Positions 35,620 to 44,311 are shown, numbered from the stretch's first letter. The stretch: 64,000 bases of DNA from Clostridioides difficile (GCA_024919175.1 CP103804.1:2728001-2792000); one strand, 5' to 3'. Notes: generated by a model from the letters alone, not told the origin. Program-made: numbers and translations.

Positions 35620-38526
35620 TTAAACATCTGATTTAATTTCCAGTACAGGATTTTTTAATAGTTGCTCAAAATCATCTTGTGGCATTGGCTTTGCATAAAA
35701 ATATCCTTGTGCCAAATAACATCCAATTTCTTTTAGTATTCTCACTTGTTCTATACTTTCTACTCCTTCACATATAACTTTCATATTTAATTCTTTTGCT
35801 ATGTTTACTACTCCACGCACAACAGCTTGTTCACGACTACCATGCATTCCTTTTTGTATAAATGTACGGTCCAACTTAATTATATCAACAGAAAATTGTT
35901 GTAATAAACCAAGAGATGAATATCCAGAACCAAAATCATCTATAGAAATAGGAAATCCTGATTCTTTTAGTTGATTAAAATGACTCAAAATCTGATTAAG
36001 ATTTTCAACAAAAATACTTTCTGTGACTTCTATTTCAAGGTATTTATGAGGTATTTTGTACGAATCAGCTATTTCTATCAATCTTTCTGAGAAGCTTTCA
36101 TTATTAAAATGAATTCTCGAAAAATTACAAGATACTGGATTAATATTTAATCCTAAATCCATCCATCTATTTAACATTTTGCAGACTTCCTCATAGATAT
36201 AGAAGTCAATTTCTACCACAAACCCGTTTTTTTCAAAATAAGGAATGAATTTCCCAGGACTTATTATACCTTTATCTGGATAATTCCATCTTACTAGTGC
36301 TTCACTTCCTACCATTCTATTTGTATTCATATCTACCTTTGGTTGAAAATATGGAATAAACTCTCCATGTTCTAATGCTATTTGCATCCTATCTGTTAAG
36401 TTTCTTTGGTGTAATCCTTCCTCTCTCATAGTCATATCATAAAGTACAACACAACTCTTGTGAGTTATTTCTGTATTTCTTCTCGCATAATTTGCTAGGT
36501 CAAGCATGAGAGATATATCATGTTTTTCAACTTCATTTACTATGTATACACCAAATACAAGAATAAGTTGGTAAGTTTTTCTCATTTTTTCTACCCAATC
36601 ATTTAATTGAGTGTCAATCTTAAAGAGACGTTCTTCTAAGTAATCCCAACTATCGTATTTTAATAACATAACAAATTGGTCTGCAGAAACTCGAGCACAA
36701 GATTCTTCAAAAGAGACAGTGTTTTGCAAAGCTTTAGCTAATGCACAAAGTATTTCATCTCCTTCTGAAAATCCTAAAGTGTCATTAATCATTCGAAATT
36801 GTTTTATATCTAAATAAACAATCACATATGAACCACTTTCTGCATTTCTTAAACTCTTAATAGCTTCTTTAGAAAATTTATTTAAATTCCAAATTCCTGT
36901 AAGACTATCTCTGTATAACAAACTCTCAATACGCTTGTTATTTTTTGACTTTAATAAAAGCAGAAAACTCAAAAGTATAATAATAATAGCTGATATTATA
37001 ATAACTCCTCCAATAATTGCCATCGGATGCTGATTAATAATATCTTGCCAAGTTATATCATATTGAACTATTGTATTTTTTAAAATTATTCTGTCCATTT
37101 GTTCTGTTGACATGTATTGAATACATTTATCTAGTATAGAAAATAATCTTGAATCTGCAGAATCAGAAATACCAATACTTATTTCTTCTGCATAGTTTGT
37201 CAAAGTTGAGACAGAAAATTTTTCATAACGAGAATTGGATAATAGATAATCTGCAATATATGTATTTACATAAACAGCATCCACTTTATTCTTTAATACA
37301 GCTTCAAAACATTCTTTTGGAGAATTATAATATTCTATGGTTCTATCTAGTTTCCCATCTTCAGTAATATTTTGTCCAATCAAAGAACCATTTACAGCTG
37401 CCACTTTTTTAATTTCATTTTCTTTTTCTCCACTAACTAAAACTACTGGAGCATGCAAATAATACTGTGTTGTTCTTATATTGTTTTTTTGATTATTGAT
37501 ATAATCGTTTTCCATACCACAAACTACAGATATGCTAGAATCTTTTGATAATTGAAGTGCTTCATTGTAATTCTTTGCAGAAACAAATCTAAATTTTAAA
37601 CCAGTGTTATTTGTAATTTCCTTGAATAAGTCAGCAACCACACCAGAAAACTCTCCTGTTTTGGAATCACTATATTCTAGTGGAATCTTTGTGACATCAT
37701 AAACAGCTGAAATTTCACCAGATTGTTGTATATATTCTTGCTCATCTTTTGTAAATACTGGCTTCTGAGCAGTACTTATAGAAAAATACTTGTTGTATAA
37801 TTTTGTTTCATAACTAGAATTCCTAAGTGTCAATGTATTCAAAGCAGAATTCAGTTGAGATAATAAATCTGGCTTATAGTTTGAAACCACTGTGTAAAGT
37901 GGCTCTGGAGAAAATTGTGCTACACTTTTAAATGTACTAGTCCGACCAAGATGTGTTATAGCAACACCATCTAAGTTTCCATTTTCTAAATCTCTTAACA
38001 AATTATTTGTTTCTTTATAAGATACAATTTGAACTTTAAAATTATTTGTTTTACAATATTCTTTAAAGTTTTCAGCATCCTTACTATTACTAATAACACC
38101 TACTTTCATATACTGAAAAGAATCAAAATCCTCATAATCATAACGAGTATCGTCCACTCTTACATTTAAAGTTGTATAAATATTACACATTGGTAGTGTT
38201 GGAAAAAGCATTTCTTTTGTACGTTCTTTTGTATAATAGACACTAGGAAGAACATCTATCTCACCTGATTTTAACATTTCAAAAGCATTTTCCCAACTTT
38301 TACAATCTACTATTTCATATTTCCAGTTAGTGTATTTATTAACTTCCTGTAAGTATTCAAAATTAAACCCTATATACTCACCATTTTCATTTCGACTCAT
38401 ATAATCGCCATCATCATAATACCCGACTTTAACTGGAACCTTATCTGAAGCATAGTTAAGTTCTATTGGAAAAGAAAGAAAAATCATACAAACAATCAGA
38501 ATCAATTGAAAGGTTTTTAGCTTCAA
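35620..38526 (-). CDS. Ligand-sensing EAL phosphodiesterase with degenerate GGDEF
   Basis: The 968-residue membrane signalling protein has a signal peptide (about 1-26), two tandem SBP_bac_3 domains (about 30-250 and 265-495), one transmembrane helix (about 515-535), a GGDEF domain (about 545-700) and an EAL domain (about 720-960). The cyclase signature is degenerate (ARVSADQFVML instead of GGDEF). EAL residues are kept: SEALVRW, the Asn in CNFSR, EVTES, DDFGSGYSSL, KLDRTF, CEGVES and QGYFYAKPM. It should therefore cleave c-di-GMP to pGpG in response to amino-acid-like extracellular ligands, with the GGDEF domain perhaps allosteric. It is monocistronic. Confidence 0.92.
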   Translation of the reverse strand: MKLKTFQLILIVCMIFLSFPIELNYASDKVPVKVGYYDDGDYMSRNENGEYIGFNFEYLQEVNKYTNWKYEIVDCKSWENAFEMLKSGEIDVLPSVYYTKERTKEMLFPTLPMCNIYTTLNVRVDDTRYDYEDFDSFQYMKVGVISNSKDAENFKEYCKTNNFKVQIVSYKETNNLLRDLENGNLDGVAITHLGRTSTFKSVAQFSPEPLYTVVSNYKPDLLSQLNSALNTLTLRNSSYETKLYNKYFSISTAQKPVFTKDEQEYIQQSGEISAVYDVTKIPLEYSDSKTGEFSGVVADLFKEITNNTGLKFRFVSAKNYNEALQLSKDSSISVVCGMENDYINNQKNNIRTTQYYLHAPVVLVSGEKENEIKKVAAVNGSLIGQNITEDGKLDRTIEYYNSPKECFEAVLKNKVDAVYVNTYIADYLLSNSRYEKFSVSTLTNYAEEISIGISDSADSRLFSILDKCIQYMSTEQMDRIILKNTIVQYDITWQDIINQHPMAIIGGVIIISAIIIILLSFLLLLKSKNNKRIESLLYRDSLTGIWNLNKFSKEAIKSLRNAESGSYVIVYLDIKQFRMINDTLGFSEGDEILCALAKALQNTVSFEESCARVSADQFVMLLKYDSWDYLEERLFKIDTQLNDWVEKMRKTYQLILVFGVYIVNEVEKHDISLMLDLANYARRNTEITHKSCVVLYDMTMREEGLHQRNLTDRMQIALEHGEFIPYFQPKVDMNTNRMVGSEALVRWNYPDKGIISPGKFIPYFEKNGFVVEIDFYIYEEVCKMLNRWMDLGLNINPVSCNFSRIHFNNESFSERLIEIADSYKIPHKYLEIEVTESIFVENLNQILSHFNQLKESGFPISIDDFGSGYSSLGLLQQFSVDIIKLDRTFIQKGMHGSREQAVVRGVVNIAKELNMKVICEGVESIEQVRILKEIGCYLAQGYFYAKPMPQDDFEQLLKNPVLEIKSDV

Positions 38527-38748
38527 AATTTTGTCCTCCTCCCTCTTAGTAGCTATATTATATCATTTTCAATAGAAAAATAGAATATACTGCCAATTGT
38601 TTAACTTTCAAAATATTTCTAAAATACATATTACAAGTGACAATACAGAAAACTTAGCTTCTATAAATATACTATTTTTTTATTGATTGTAATAGAGCAA
38701 ATTATTAAGCAAATAAAATGTAATTTTTACTCAAGTAAAAAAATACCT

Positions 38749-38779
38749 GCTTTTGTCATATATATTAGTTGACAAAAGC
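38749..38779. promoter_or_regulatory. Inverted repeat over the MarR-GNAT promoter
   Basis: GCTTTTGTCA (38749-38758) and TGACAAAAGC (38770-38779) are perfect arms. The right arm contains TTGACA (38769-38774), a likely -35 with TATCCT (38792-38797) 17 bases on. Confidence 0.6.
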
Positions 38780-38792
38780 ATATAATCAGAGT

Positions 38793-38809
38793 ATCCTTAT
38801 CATAAGGAT
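38793..38809 (+). promoter_or_regulatory. 17-bp palindromic operator candidate
   Basis: ATCCTTATCATAAGGAT has perfect 8-bp arms around one central base, immediately at the -10/start region of the MarR-GNAT gene. It is of the size typical of MarR dimer sites. Confidence 0.6.
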
Positions 38810-38864
38810 TTTTAAGTGTCATACAAACGTAACAATATTAACATCAAAAAGGAGGAAGTTTATT

Positions 38865-39794
38865 ATGAATGAAATAGTAAAAGAGGATATAAATATCATT
38901 AGGAGATTTAATCGGTTTTACACAAATATTCTTGGTTTACTTGACCGACATATTTTGGAAAGCAAGCTATCCTTATCGCAAGTTAGAATATTACATGAAA
39001 TTGAAACAATACCCAACTGCACTTCAACGTTACTTACTGAAAAATTATGTATTGACTCTGGCTACATTAGTAGGATACTAAATCAATTTCAAAAACAAGG
39101 ATTGATACAAAAGCAGAAATCTAAAGAAGATGGACGCTCTAATTTTTTGGTGCTTACAGAAACTGGAGAACAAAAACTTGCAGAAATGAATGCTCGTTCA
39201 GACAAACAGATTTATCAAATGATACAACCATTATCTAAATATGCCCAACACAAATTGATACAGGACATGGCTTTTATAGAGCGTATTCTTACAAAGGACA
39301 AACCTATCAATTCAAAAGAAATCTCTATCCGACACCAAATTAAGCCTGGAGATGCAGGATATATAACCTATATGCATGGTTGGATTTATAAACAGGAATA
39401 TAATTATTCAACAGCCTTTGAAAGTTATGTTGCACAGTCATTTTATGAATTTCTACAAAATTATAATCCCGAACTTGATAGGTTATGGATAGCTGAACAT
39501 AATGCTGAAATTATAGGTTGCATTGGTATCGTAAATCATGGTAATCGCGCCCAGCTTCGATGGTTTTTGCTCCACCCTGATTATCGTGGCATTGGGCTTG
39601 GGAAGAGTTTACTAAACGCCGCACTTGACTATTGTCACCAAAAGAAATATAAGTCAGTTTATCTTGACACAACAGATGACCTTGAAACAGCGATTGCAAT
39701 GTACAAAAGTATGGGTTTTATCAAAGTAACTGAAAAAGAAAATCGTTCGTGGCGTGAAGATTTGACAGAACTTGAATTTGAAATGCAACTATAA
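38865..39794 (+). CDS. MarR-GNAT fusion regulator/acetyltransferase
   Basis: The 309-residue fusion has an N-terminal MarR winged helix (about 5-145, LTEKLCIDSGYISRILNQFQKQGLI, then EDGRSN wing) and a C-terminal GNAT domain (about 155-308, acetyl-CoA loop HPDYRGIGLGKSLL). I start at ATG 38865, eight bases after GGAGGA; the longer frame from TTG 38769 runs through the promoter. Codon use and GC (stretches of about 40-45%) are clearly higher than in neighbouring genes, pointing to acquisition from another Firmicute. MarR-GNAT proteins are known in gut bacteria, but the acetylated substrate is not known. It probably autoregulates through the two palindromes upstream. Confidence 0.88.
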   Translation: MNEIVKEDINIIRRFNRFYTNILGLLDRHILESKLSLSQVRILHEIETIPNCTSTLLTEKLCIDSGYISRILNQFQKQGLIQKQKSKEDGRSNFLVLTETGEQKLAEMNARSDKQIYQMIQPLSKYAQHKLIQDMAFIERILTKDKPINSKEISIRHQIKPGDAGYITYMHGWIYKQEYNYSTAFESYVAQSFYEFLQNYNPELDRLWIAEHNAEIIGCIGIVNHGNRAQLRWFLLHPDYRGIGLGKSLLNAALDYCHQKKYKSVYLDTTDDLETAIAMYKSMGFIKVTEKENRSWREDLTELEFEMQL

Positions 39795-40095
39795 AATAGC
39801 TTTCAACACCAAAACAACAAAAAAACCGTTATTCTGGTGTTGAATAGCCCTGCCTAAATCATAAAATAGTAACTAACAGCTGTTTTGAAATGACATTCAA
39901 AGTCGCGTTTCTTGTTTCAAAACTTGAACCACAGAGGATGAAAGTCGCCCTTTTTTAAAGATACGGAGGTATCTTAGGAGGTATCGTTGTATATTATGCA
40001 TCGACACAATTTTACATTCAGTAACTTATTAAAAAAAACCTATACTCATATATGGGATATTCAGGCTATCGAGATGAACCTTATATAAATTAGTT
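39795..40095. other. Intergenic stretch with foreign-looking remnant sequence
   Basis: It contains an inverted repeat TTCAACACCA/TGGTGTTGAA (39802-39844) without a T tract, and a short ORF of 22 codons (39890-39958, beginning MTFKVAFLVSKLEPQ). There is also a repeated GGAGGTATC (39965-39984) and some GC-richer stretches. It looks like debris of the insertion that brought the MarR-GNAT gene; no mobile-element gene is recognisable. Confidence 0.4.
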
Positions 40096-40377
40096 TTATT
40101 GCACAATTGATACTTTAATAATATCTCCATTTTTTCTTTCTAGATGAACTACTTCCCCAGTTAAATCATAGTCAAACGCCTTAACTAGTATCTCAGTAAC
40201 TTTTTTACCATCAACTACATCATCTTTTCCATTAAACAAATCTAAAGCATTGTTTTCAATCATTCTCTTTGCGAAATTTACAGGTAATTTTATATGTATT
40301 TTGTCGCCTGTATGTGATAGAACTCTTATTCTTAAAAATTTTTCTAAATTATTTCTTGATGTTTGTTTTGATGCCAT
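40096..40377 (-). CDS. Small conserved hypothetical protein, SHOCT-like/YvlB N-terminal type
   Basis: The 93-residue protein lacks a signal peptide. Its core, RIRVLSHTGDKIHIKLPVNFAKRMIENNALDLF, resembles the short beta-hairpin-helix domain found in YvlB/LiaI-type regulators (SHOCT-like region), followed by GEVVHLERKNGDIIKVSI, which is strand-rich. The exact family is uncertain and no function can be given. The ATG follows AGGGGAGAGTG. It is convergent with the MarR-GNAT gene and divergent from an AraC regulator. Confidence 0.7.
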   Translation of the reverse strand: MASKQTSRNNLEKFLRIRVLSHTGDKIHIKLPVNFAKRMIENNALDLFNGKDDVVDGKKVTEILVKAFDYDLTGEVVHLERKNGDIIKVSIVQ

Positions 40378-40698
40378 TCTATTAAATCACTCTCCCCTTA
40401 TTTTTTATTTAATAATAAATTTTATTCTCAAAAATGTCTTTATATGTATCTATTATAAAAGTAGCACTATTATTTTCTGTGTTTAATTTATACCTAACTC
40501 TATCTAATATGTCAATTTCATGAATGCATATAGCTTTTTTAATAATTGTACATTTTTAGACTTTATTTTATAATTATTCTATATACTTTATACTCTTAAT
40601 GAAACTTTTTTATCAGAATGTTTCATTATATAGATAATATAAAATACTAAAATTAAACTAATCTATTTATCACAAAATAGTATCAGGAGGACATATTT
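40378..40698. promoter_or_regulatory. Divergent promoter region with operator-like inverted repeat
   Basis: These 321 bases carry no gene. TAATGAAAC (40597-40605) and GTTTCATTA (40620-40628) are perfect arms spaced by 14 bases, about 70 bases before the AraC-type start, and are an operator candidate. TAGATAATATAAAAT-like -10 sequences follow. Confidence 0.5.
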
Positions 40699-41508
40699 AT
40701 GATAGAAAAAATTAAAGACATGCTAAAAAATTGTAATCATGATATATATATTTCACCACACAAATTATTAAGACCATATATAGCCCATTATACAATAACC
40801 ATTCCAGATAAAAATTCTATAGAAAACTTAACATTGATACCTGATGCCAGTGGATGTATGGTATTTGAATTTAATAAAAAAGGTATAAATAGCAAATTTT
40901 GGGGTGCTACAACAAAAACTACTATTGTAAAAAATGATATAGAAAATGTACTCTTTAGGGTATTTGTTGAATTTCTTCCGTGTGGAATATACTATTTGAC
41001 AGGTTTTCCTCAGATAGAATCAGCCGATTTAATAATCCCTGTTAAAGACTTTAACACTCAACTTGATTTAGAAATTAATTTTATATTTGAAAAATCCAGT
41101 ACTATTAAAGAACTCATTGAACAATTCGATAGGTTATTTTTATCGTACTTATTTAAATCTAATATAAAAGATTTAACAATACCAATTCTTACAAACGCTA
41201 GAAAGCAAAACTCTATTATGTCTGTTAAAAATATTTCTCAAATTAGTTGTTATAGTGAACGCCATTTAAATAGAATTTTTAATAATTCTCTTGGTATGAG
41301 TGTTAAAACATATCTTAGATTACTACGTATAAATATAGTACTACAGGAAATACAAAGTAATAAGATACCATTTACAACTTTAGCTCAAAATATAGGTTAT
41401 TATGACCAATCTCACTTTATAAATGATTTTAAATCTATTTGTGGTGTTAATCCAACAACCTATATAAAAAACTTGTCTGATTTTTACAATGAGAAATATA
41501 AATTTTAA
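40699..41508 (+). CDS. AraC-family transcriptional regulator
   Basis: The 269-residue regulator has an N-terminal domain of the type with a PSYIAHYT-like opening (LLRPYIAHYTITIPD) and a VEFLPCGIYYLTGFP segment, then an AraC C-terminal HTH (about 165-260, VKNISQISCYSERHLNRIFNNSLGMSVK and FTTLAQNIGYYDQSHFINDFKSICGVNP). The ligand is unknown. The ATG follows ATCAGGAGGA. A small cysteine-rich protein follows 41 bases downstream and could be its target or operon partner. Confidence 0.88.
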   Translation: MIEKIKDMLKNCNHDIYISPHKLLRPYIAHYTITIPDKNSIENLTLIPDASGCMVFEFNKKGINSKFWGATTKTTIVKNDIENVLFRVFVEFLPCGIYYLTGFPQIESADLIIPVKDFNTQLDLEINFIFEKSSTIKELIEQFDRLFLSYLFKSNIKDLTIPILTNARKQNSIMSVKNISQISCYSERHLNRIFNNSLGMSVKTYLRLLRINIVLQEIQSNKIPFTTLAQNIGYYDQSHFINDFKSICGVNPTTYIKNLSDFYNEKYKF

Positions 41509-41549
41509 CATATAATTATATAAAGTTTATATTTGAGGAGTGAATTAAA

Positions 41550-41816
41550 ATGATAGAATCAAGATGTGGAATTTTGTGTTGTGAATGTACATATAAGGAA
41601 GATGTAAATTGCGCTGGATGTACAAATATTGATAAACCTTTTTGGTCTGAAGAATGTCCTGTAAAATCATGTTGTGAAAATAAAAATCTTACACATTGTG
41701 GTCTATGTGACACATTTCCATGTGAAATATTAACTCAATTTGCATACGATAAAGAGCAAGGTGATGATGGAAAGAGAATTTCTCAATGTGAAAAATGGGC
41801 TTCTTTAGCTTTATAG
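41550..41816 (+). CDS. DUF3795 cysteine-rich small protein
   Basis: This 88-residue protein has 13 cysteines, opening with IESRCGILCCECTYK and followed by CAGC, ECPVKSCC, HCGLCDTFPC and a late Cys. That is the DUF3795 pattern and suggests zinc or Fe-S binding. No signal peptide. The role is unknown. It is probably co-transcribed with the AraC-type gene upstream (SD TGAGGAG). It ends in a strong terminator region shared with the convergent gene. Confidence 0.85.
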   Translation: MIESRCGILCCECTYKEDVNCAGCTNIDKPFWSEECPVKSCCENKNLTHCGLCDTFPCEILTQFAYDKEQGDDGKRISQCEKWASLAL

Positions 41817-41910
41817 TAGTATCATAGCTATATATTCTCTTATATATCAATATAAAATATTTTTGATAAATAATAGTTAGTTTAATGAAGATATATAATA
41901 TGTGGTATGC

Positions 41911-41946
41911 AAAAAAATCTAATAGATTAACTCTATTAGATTTTTT
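41911..41946. terminator. Bidirectional terminator
   Basis: AAAAAATCTAATAG and CTATTAGATTTTTT form a perfect stem with a T tract on both sides, between convergent genes. Confidence 0.88.
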
Positions 41947-41998
41947 ATTTCATAATGTATAATATTTTTACTTAAATAATTACTCTATTCTCTCCAAA

Positions 41999-42706
41999 TT
42001 AATTTATTAATACTTCTTTATTATTAACATCTAAAATTGAAATTTTACATGTTCCACCTAAATTTTCTTGAACTGTTTTTGCCAAATAATTCAAAGCATT
42101 CTCAAATTCTTCAAATCTGCTTTCGTCTACTAATTCAATGCATAAAAATGCATTACTTGTATTTTCAGTAAGCATTGTTCTCACTGCTTCACGCCAATTC
42201 CAACATCTACAAATTGCACCTTCATTATCTTTATAAACTATTTCTCCTTCATATGGAGATGAGTTTTCTTCTGCTCCTAATGGAATAAATTTTTCATTTC
42301 CAATTGCTCTAGTCAACCTAATATCTCCTATGAACTTATCTATGTCTTCTCCCCCACAAGGTAATGCATATTTTAGTGAAGTAGAATTGTAGATATCCAC
42401 TAAGGGATTAATAGTCCCTATATTATTTCCATTGTAAACTCTTTTTAACAATGCCTCAATAGACGACCTTGCTCCTTTTTTTGTTTTAAATTTTTTGAAT
42501 GCTTCTCTCCATACTTTGATTACTTGATTGTTGCTAAATTCTACATCCTTCAAATATTTTAATGCATCTTCTTCTCCCTGTAAAATCATGTCCTTATATT
42601 GTTCTTTATCCCTTATAGAATTATCTATATCATGGCATATAACAACTCCAATCTTGGAACTAGGAAATAGGTTCCAAAACTCATCCTCAACAATAAATTT
42701 TTTCAT
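41999..42706 (-). CDS. B3/4-domain protein under guanidine riboswitch control
   Basis: The 235-residue cytosolic protein matches the stand-alone B3/4 domain of phenylalanyl-tRNA synthetase beta subunit (COG3382-type). Typical stretches are RSSIEALLKRVYNGNNIGTINPLVDIYNSTSLKYALPCGGEDID and the late CWNWREAVRTMLTENTSNAFLCIE. Solo B3/4 proteins are proposed to act in trans on mischarged tRNA or free amino-acid-like substrates, but their function is not settled. The ATG is preceded by GAGGAGG. The 150-base leader contains a ykkC/guanidine-I aptamer and terminator, so expression should rise with guanidine. That makes a role in guanidine or arginine-analogue tolerance plausible; this is inference. 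Confidence 0.85.
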   Translation of the reverse strand: MKKFIVEDEFWNLFPSSKIGVVICHDIDNSIRDKEQYKDMILQGEEDALKYLKDVEFSNNQVIKVWREAFKKFKTKKGARSSIEALLKRVYNGNNIGTINPLVDIYNSTSLKYALPCGGEDIDKFIGDIRLTRAIGNEKFIPLGAEENSSPYEGEIVYKDNEGAICRCWNWREAVRTMLTENTSNAFLCIELVDESRFEEFENALNYLAKTVQENLGGTCKISILDVNNKEVLIN

Positions 42707-42740
42707 TAGAATACCTCCTCAACTTTAAAATATATAAAAA

Positions 42741-42856
42741 TAAAAAAGCCTACAGAAATATTATTAAATATCTCCCAGGCTTTTATCCTTCCGTGTACAC
42801 AATAACTGTGCGTCTTCTCTTGGACCTGCCCATTTAAAATGCGGAACCCTAGAAAA
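42741..42856 (-). promoter_or_regulatory. ykkC guanidine-I riboswitch with overlapping terminator
   Basis: On the minus strand the leader reads CTAGGGTTCCGC, then GGTCCAAGAGAAGACGC, then ACACGGAAGGATAAAAGCC and TGGGAGA, the conserved core of the ykkC guanidine-I class. The AAAAGCCTGGGAGA end also pairs with TCTGTAGGCTTTTTT (42741-42785) to make a terminator, so ligand binding should prevent termination (an ON switch). The PRPP and ppGpp subclasses have a different 3' core, so guanidine is favoured. Confidence 0.85.
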
Positions 42857-42895
42857 CTAAACTATATACTTTTTTAATTTATAAAATACAAATAA

Positions 42896-42924
42896 ATTTT
42901 AACATAATATAAAATTTAAAACAA
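42896..42924 (-). promoter_or_regulatory. Promoter of the guanidine riboswitch leader
   Basis: TTGTTT (42919-42924) and TAAAAT (42896-42901) are 17 bases apart on the minus strand, about 45 bases before the aptamer. Confidence 0.55.
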
Positions 42925-43046
42925 TACTATATTGGATTCTTCTATTTGTACAAAATAATATTTAAAGGTTATTTAGTTAATCTAATAGAATACTACATTA
43001 TTGAGATAATTTTATTAATAAAATTATAAGTATAAAAATCTTAAGA

Positions 43047-43094
43047 TAAGTCTATTTTAAATGTAAGTTGTAAAACCCAATTAAAATAGACTTA
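43047..43094 (+). promoter_or_regulatory. Inverted repeat and promoter upstream of plsC-like gene
   Basis: TAAGTCTATTTTAA (43047-43060) and TTAAAATAGACTTA (43081-43094) are perfect 14-bp arms. The right arm overlaps TAGACT, a -35-like hexamer 17 bases before TAAAAT. It could be a lipid-regulator operator or a leader hairpin. Confidence 0.5.
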
Positions 43095-43156
43095 AATTTC
43101 ATTTTATGTTAAAATCTTTACAGTAATAAACAATTTTATTTTAAGGAGATAATTTT

Positions 43157-43912
43157 ATGAATAATTACTTAAAATTTGCTACATATCAACTCATAGGCTT
43201 TACATCTTCTATACCTAGACTTATAAAAATCAAAAAAAATCCAGATAAATTTAGCTTAAAAGAAAAATTTGAATTTATGCAAAGACAAGCTAAAAAATCT
43301 TTAGATATAGTAAATATAGACCTTAATATACTCGGCAAAGAAACATTACCAAAAGAGCCAATCTTATTTGTTGTAAATCACTCAAGTATGCTTGACAGCT
43401 TTATACTGGCTGCAAGTGTAGAAAGACCAATTGGATGTGTAATTGCAGATGAGCCAGTTTGGAGAAATATACCTATATTTAAAGAATGGGCGAAGTTATT
43501 GAGATGTGTATATGTAAACAGAAAAAATAATCGAGAAGGTATTAAAAGTATTGCTGAAGCCTCACAAAATATACTTACAGGTCAGAGTATGGCAGTATTT
43601 CCAGAAGGGGATTTAACTTGGATTAAAGAGCCAAATTCACTAGTGTCAGATTTTAGAAGTGGAGCCTTAAAAATAGCATATAAAGCAAAGTGTCCTATTG
43701 TTCCATTAGTCATAAAAAATTCAAAAGATACTTATGAAGGATATCAACCTATTGGTAAAATTAATTCTGTTCCTGTTGAAGTTGAATTCTTAGAGCCAAT
43801 TTATGACCATATTGAAAATCCTAGGCTAAAATCTTCTGTATTAGGGGAAAATATAAAAAATAATATGATAAATAAAATAGAAAGTTTTAGAAAAGCAAAC
43901 AAAAACTTTTAA
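43157..43912 (+). CDS. plsC: 1-acyl-glycerol-3-phosphate acyltransferase (PlsC family)
   Basis: This 251-residue membrane-associated acyltransferase has the catalytic NHxxxxD motif at 74-80 (NHSSMLD), the FPEGD motif near 148 and the RSGALKIAYKA region. It transfers an acyl chain from acyl-ACP or acyl-phosphate to lysophosphatidic acid in phospholipid synthesis. It has an N-terminal hydrophobic stretch. The ATG follows TTAAGGAG. It is followed at 69 bases by a ribbon-helix-helix repressor gene with its own promoter. Other acyl acceptors are possible; the family assignment is sound. Confidence 0.9.
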   Translation: MNNYLKFATYQLIGFTSSIPRLIKIKKNPDKFSLKEKFEFMQRQAKKSLDIVNIDLNILGKETLPKEPILFVVNHSSMLDSFILAASVERPIGCVIADEPVWRNIPIFKEWAKLLRCVYVNRKNNREGIKSIAEASQNILTGQSMAVFPEGDLTWIKEPNSLVSDFRSGALKIAYKAKCPIVPLVIKNSKDTYEGYQPIGKINSVPVEVEFLEPIYDHIENPRLKSSVLGENIKNNMINKIESFRKANKNF

Positions 43913-43914
43913 AG

Positions 43915-43964
43915 AATTTTAATATTAAAATTTATTGACTAAAAAAAATTTTAATGTTAAAATT
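43915..43964 (+). promoter_or_regulatory. Tandem 18-bp palindromic operators over the RHH promoter
   Basis: AATTTTAATATTAAAATT (43915-43932, perfect palindrome) and AATTTTAATGTTAAAATT (43947-43964, one central mismatch) are 32 bp apart. They flank TTGACT (43935-43940), and TAAAAT (43958-43963) lies inside the second copy: a textbook autoregulatory layout. Confidence 0.75.
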
Positions 43965-43981
43965 TTTTTTAAGAGGTGATT

Positions 43982-44269
43982 ATGGTGGCAAAAAATACAA
44001 AACAAACGACAGTTCACATTGATGAAACATTACTTAAAGAAGTTAAAAGAATAGGAATTAATGAAAATAAAAGTATATCTCAGATAATAAATGAATCAAT
44101 AATAGATTATGTATTAGTTTATAGAGAAAATGAAGATAAAGAAAAAAATGAACATGATAAAAATTTAAATGAGACAATAAATGCTTTTAAAAAAGAAGAA
44201 GAAAAAAGAATTGAGGCAAAAAGTGCTGCTAGAGCTATAGCAGAAGCAAAAAAGAGAGTTCTCTACTAA
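43982..44269 (+). CDS. Ribbon-helix-helix (CopG/Arc-type) DNA-binding protein
   Basis: The 95-residue protein has an N-terminal RHH fold (TTVHIDETLLKEVKRIGINENKSISQIINESIIDYV, about 8-45), the strand that inserts into the major groove, and a long charged C-terminal helix (about 50-95, KEEEKRIEAKSAARAIAEAKKR). It is similar in shape to antitoxins, but no toxin gene is next to it; the next gene is far away and convergent. I place the start at ATG 43982 after GAGG (a GTG at 43985 is possible). Palindromes over the promoter suggest autoregulation. Confidence 0.85.
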   Translation: MVAKNTKQTTVHIDETLLKEVKRIGINENKSISQIINESIIDYVLVYRENEDKEKNEHDKNLNETINAFKKEEEKRIEAKSAARAIAEAKKRVLY

Positions 44270-44276
44270 TAAAGAT

Positions 44277-44311
44277 AAAAAATCGGTACAAACTATGCAC
44301 CGATTTTTTTA
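44277..44311. terminator. Terminator between RHH gene and hydantoinase operon
   Basis: AAAAATCGGT and ACCGATTTTT form a perfect stem with T and A runs on both sides. Confidence 0.88.

Noticed and set aside
38769..38864. N-terminal extension of the MarR-GNAT protein from TTG
   Set aside because: The stretch contains the promoter and palindromes, and a strong ribosome binding site precedes ATG 38865.
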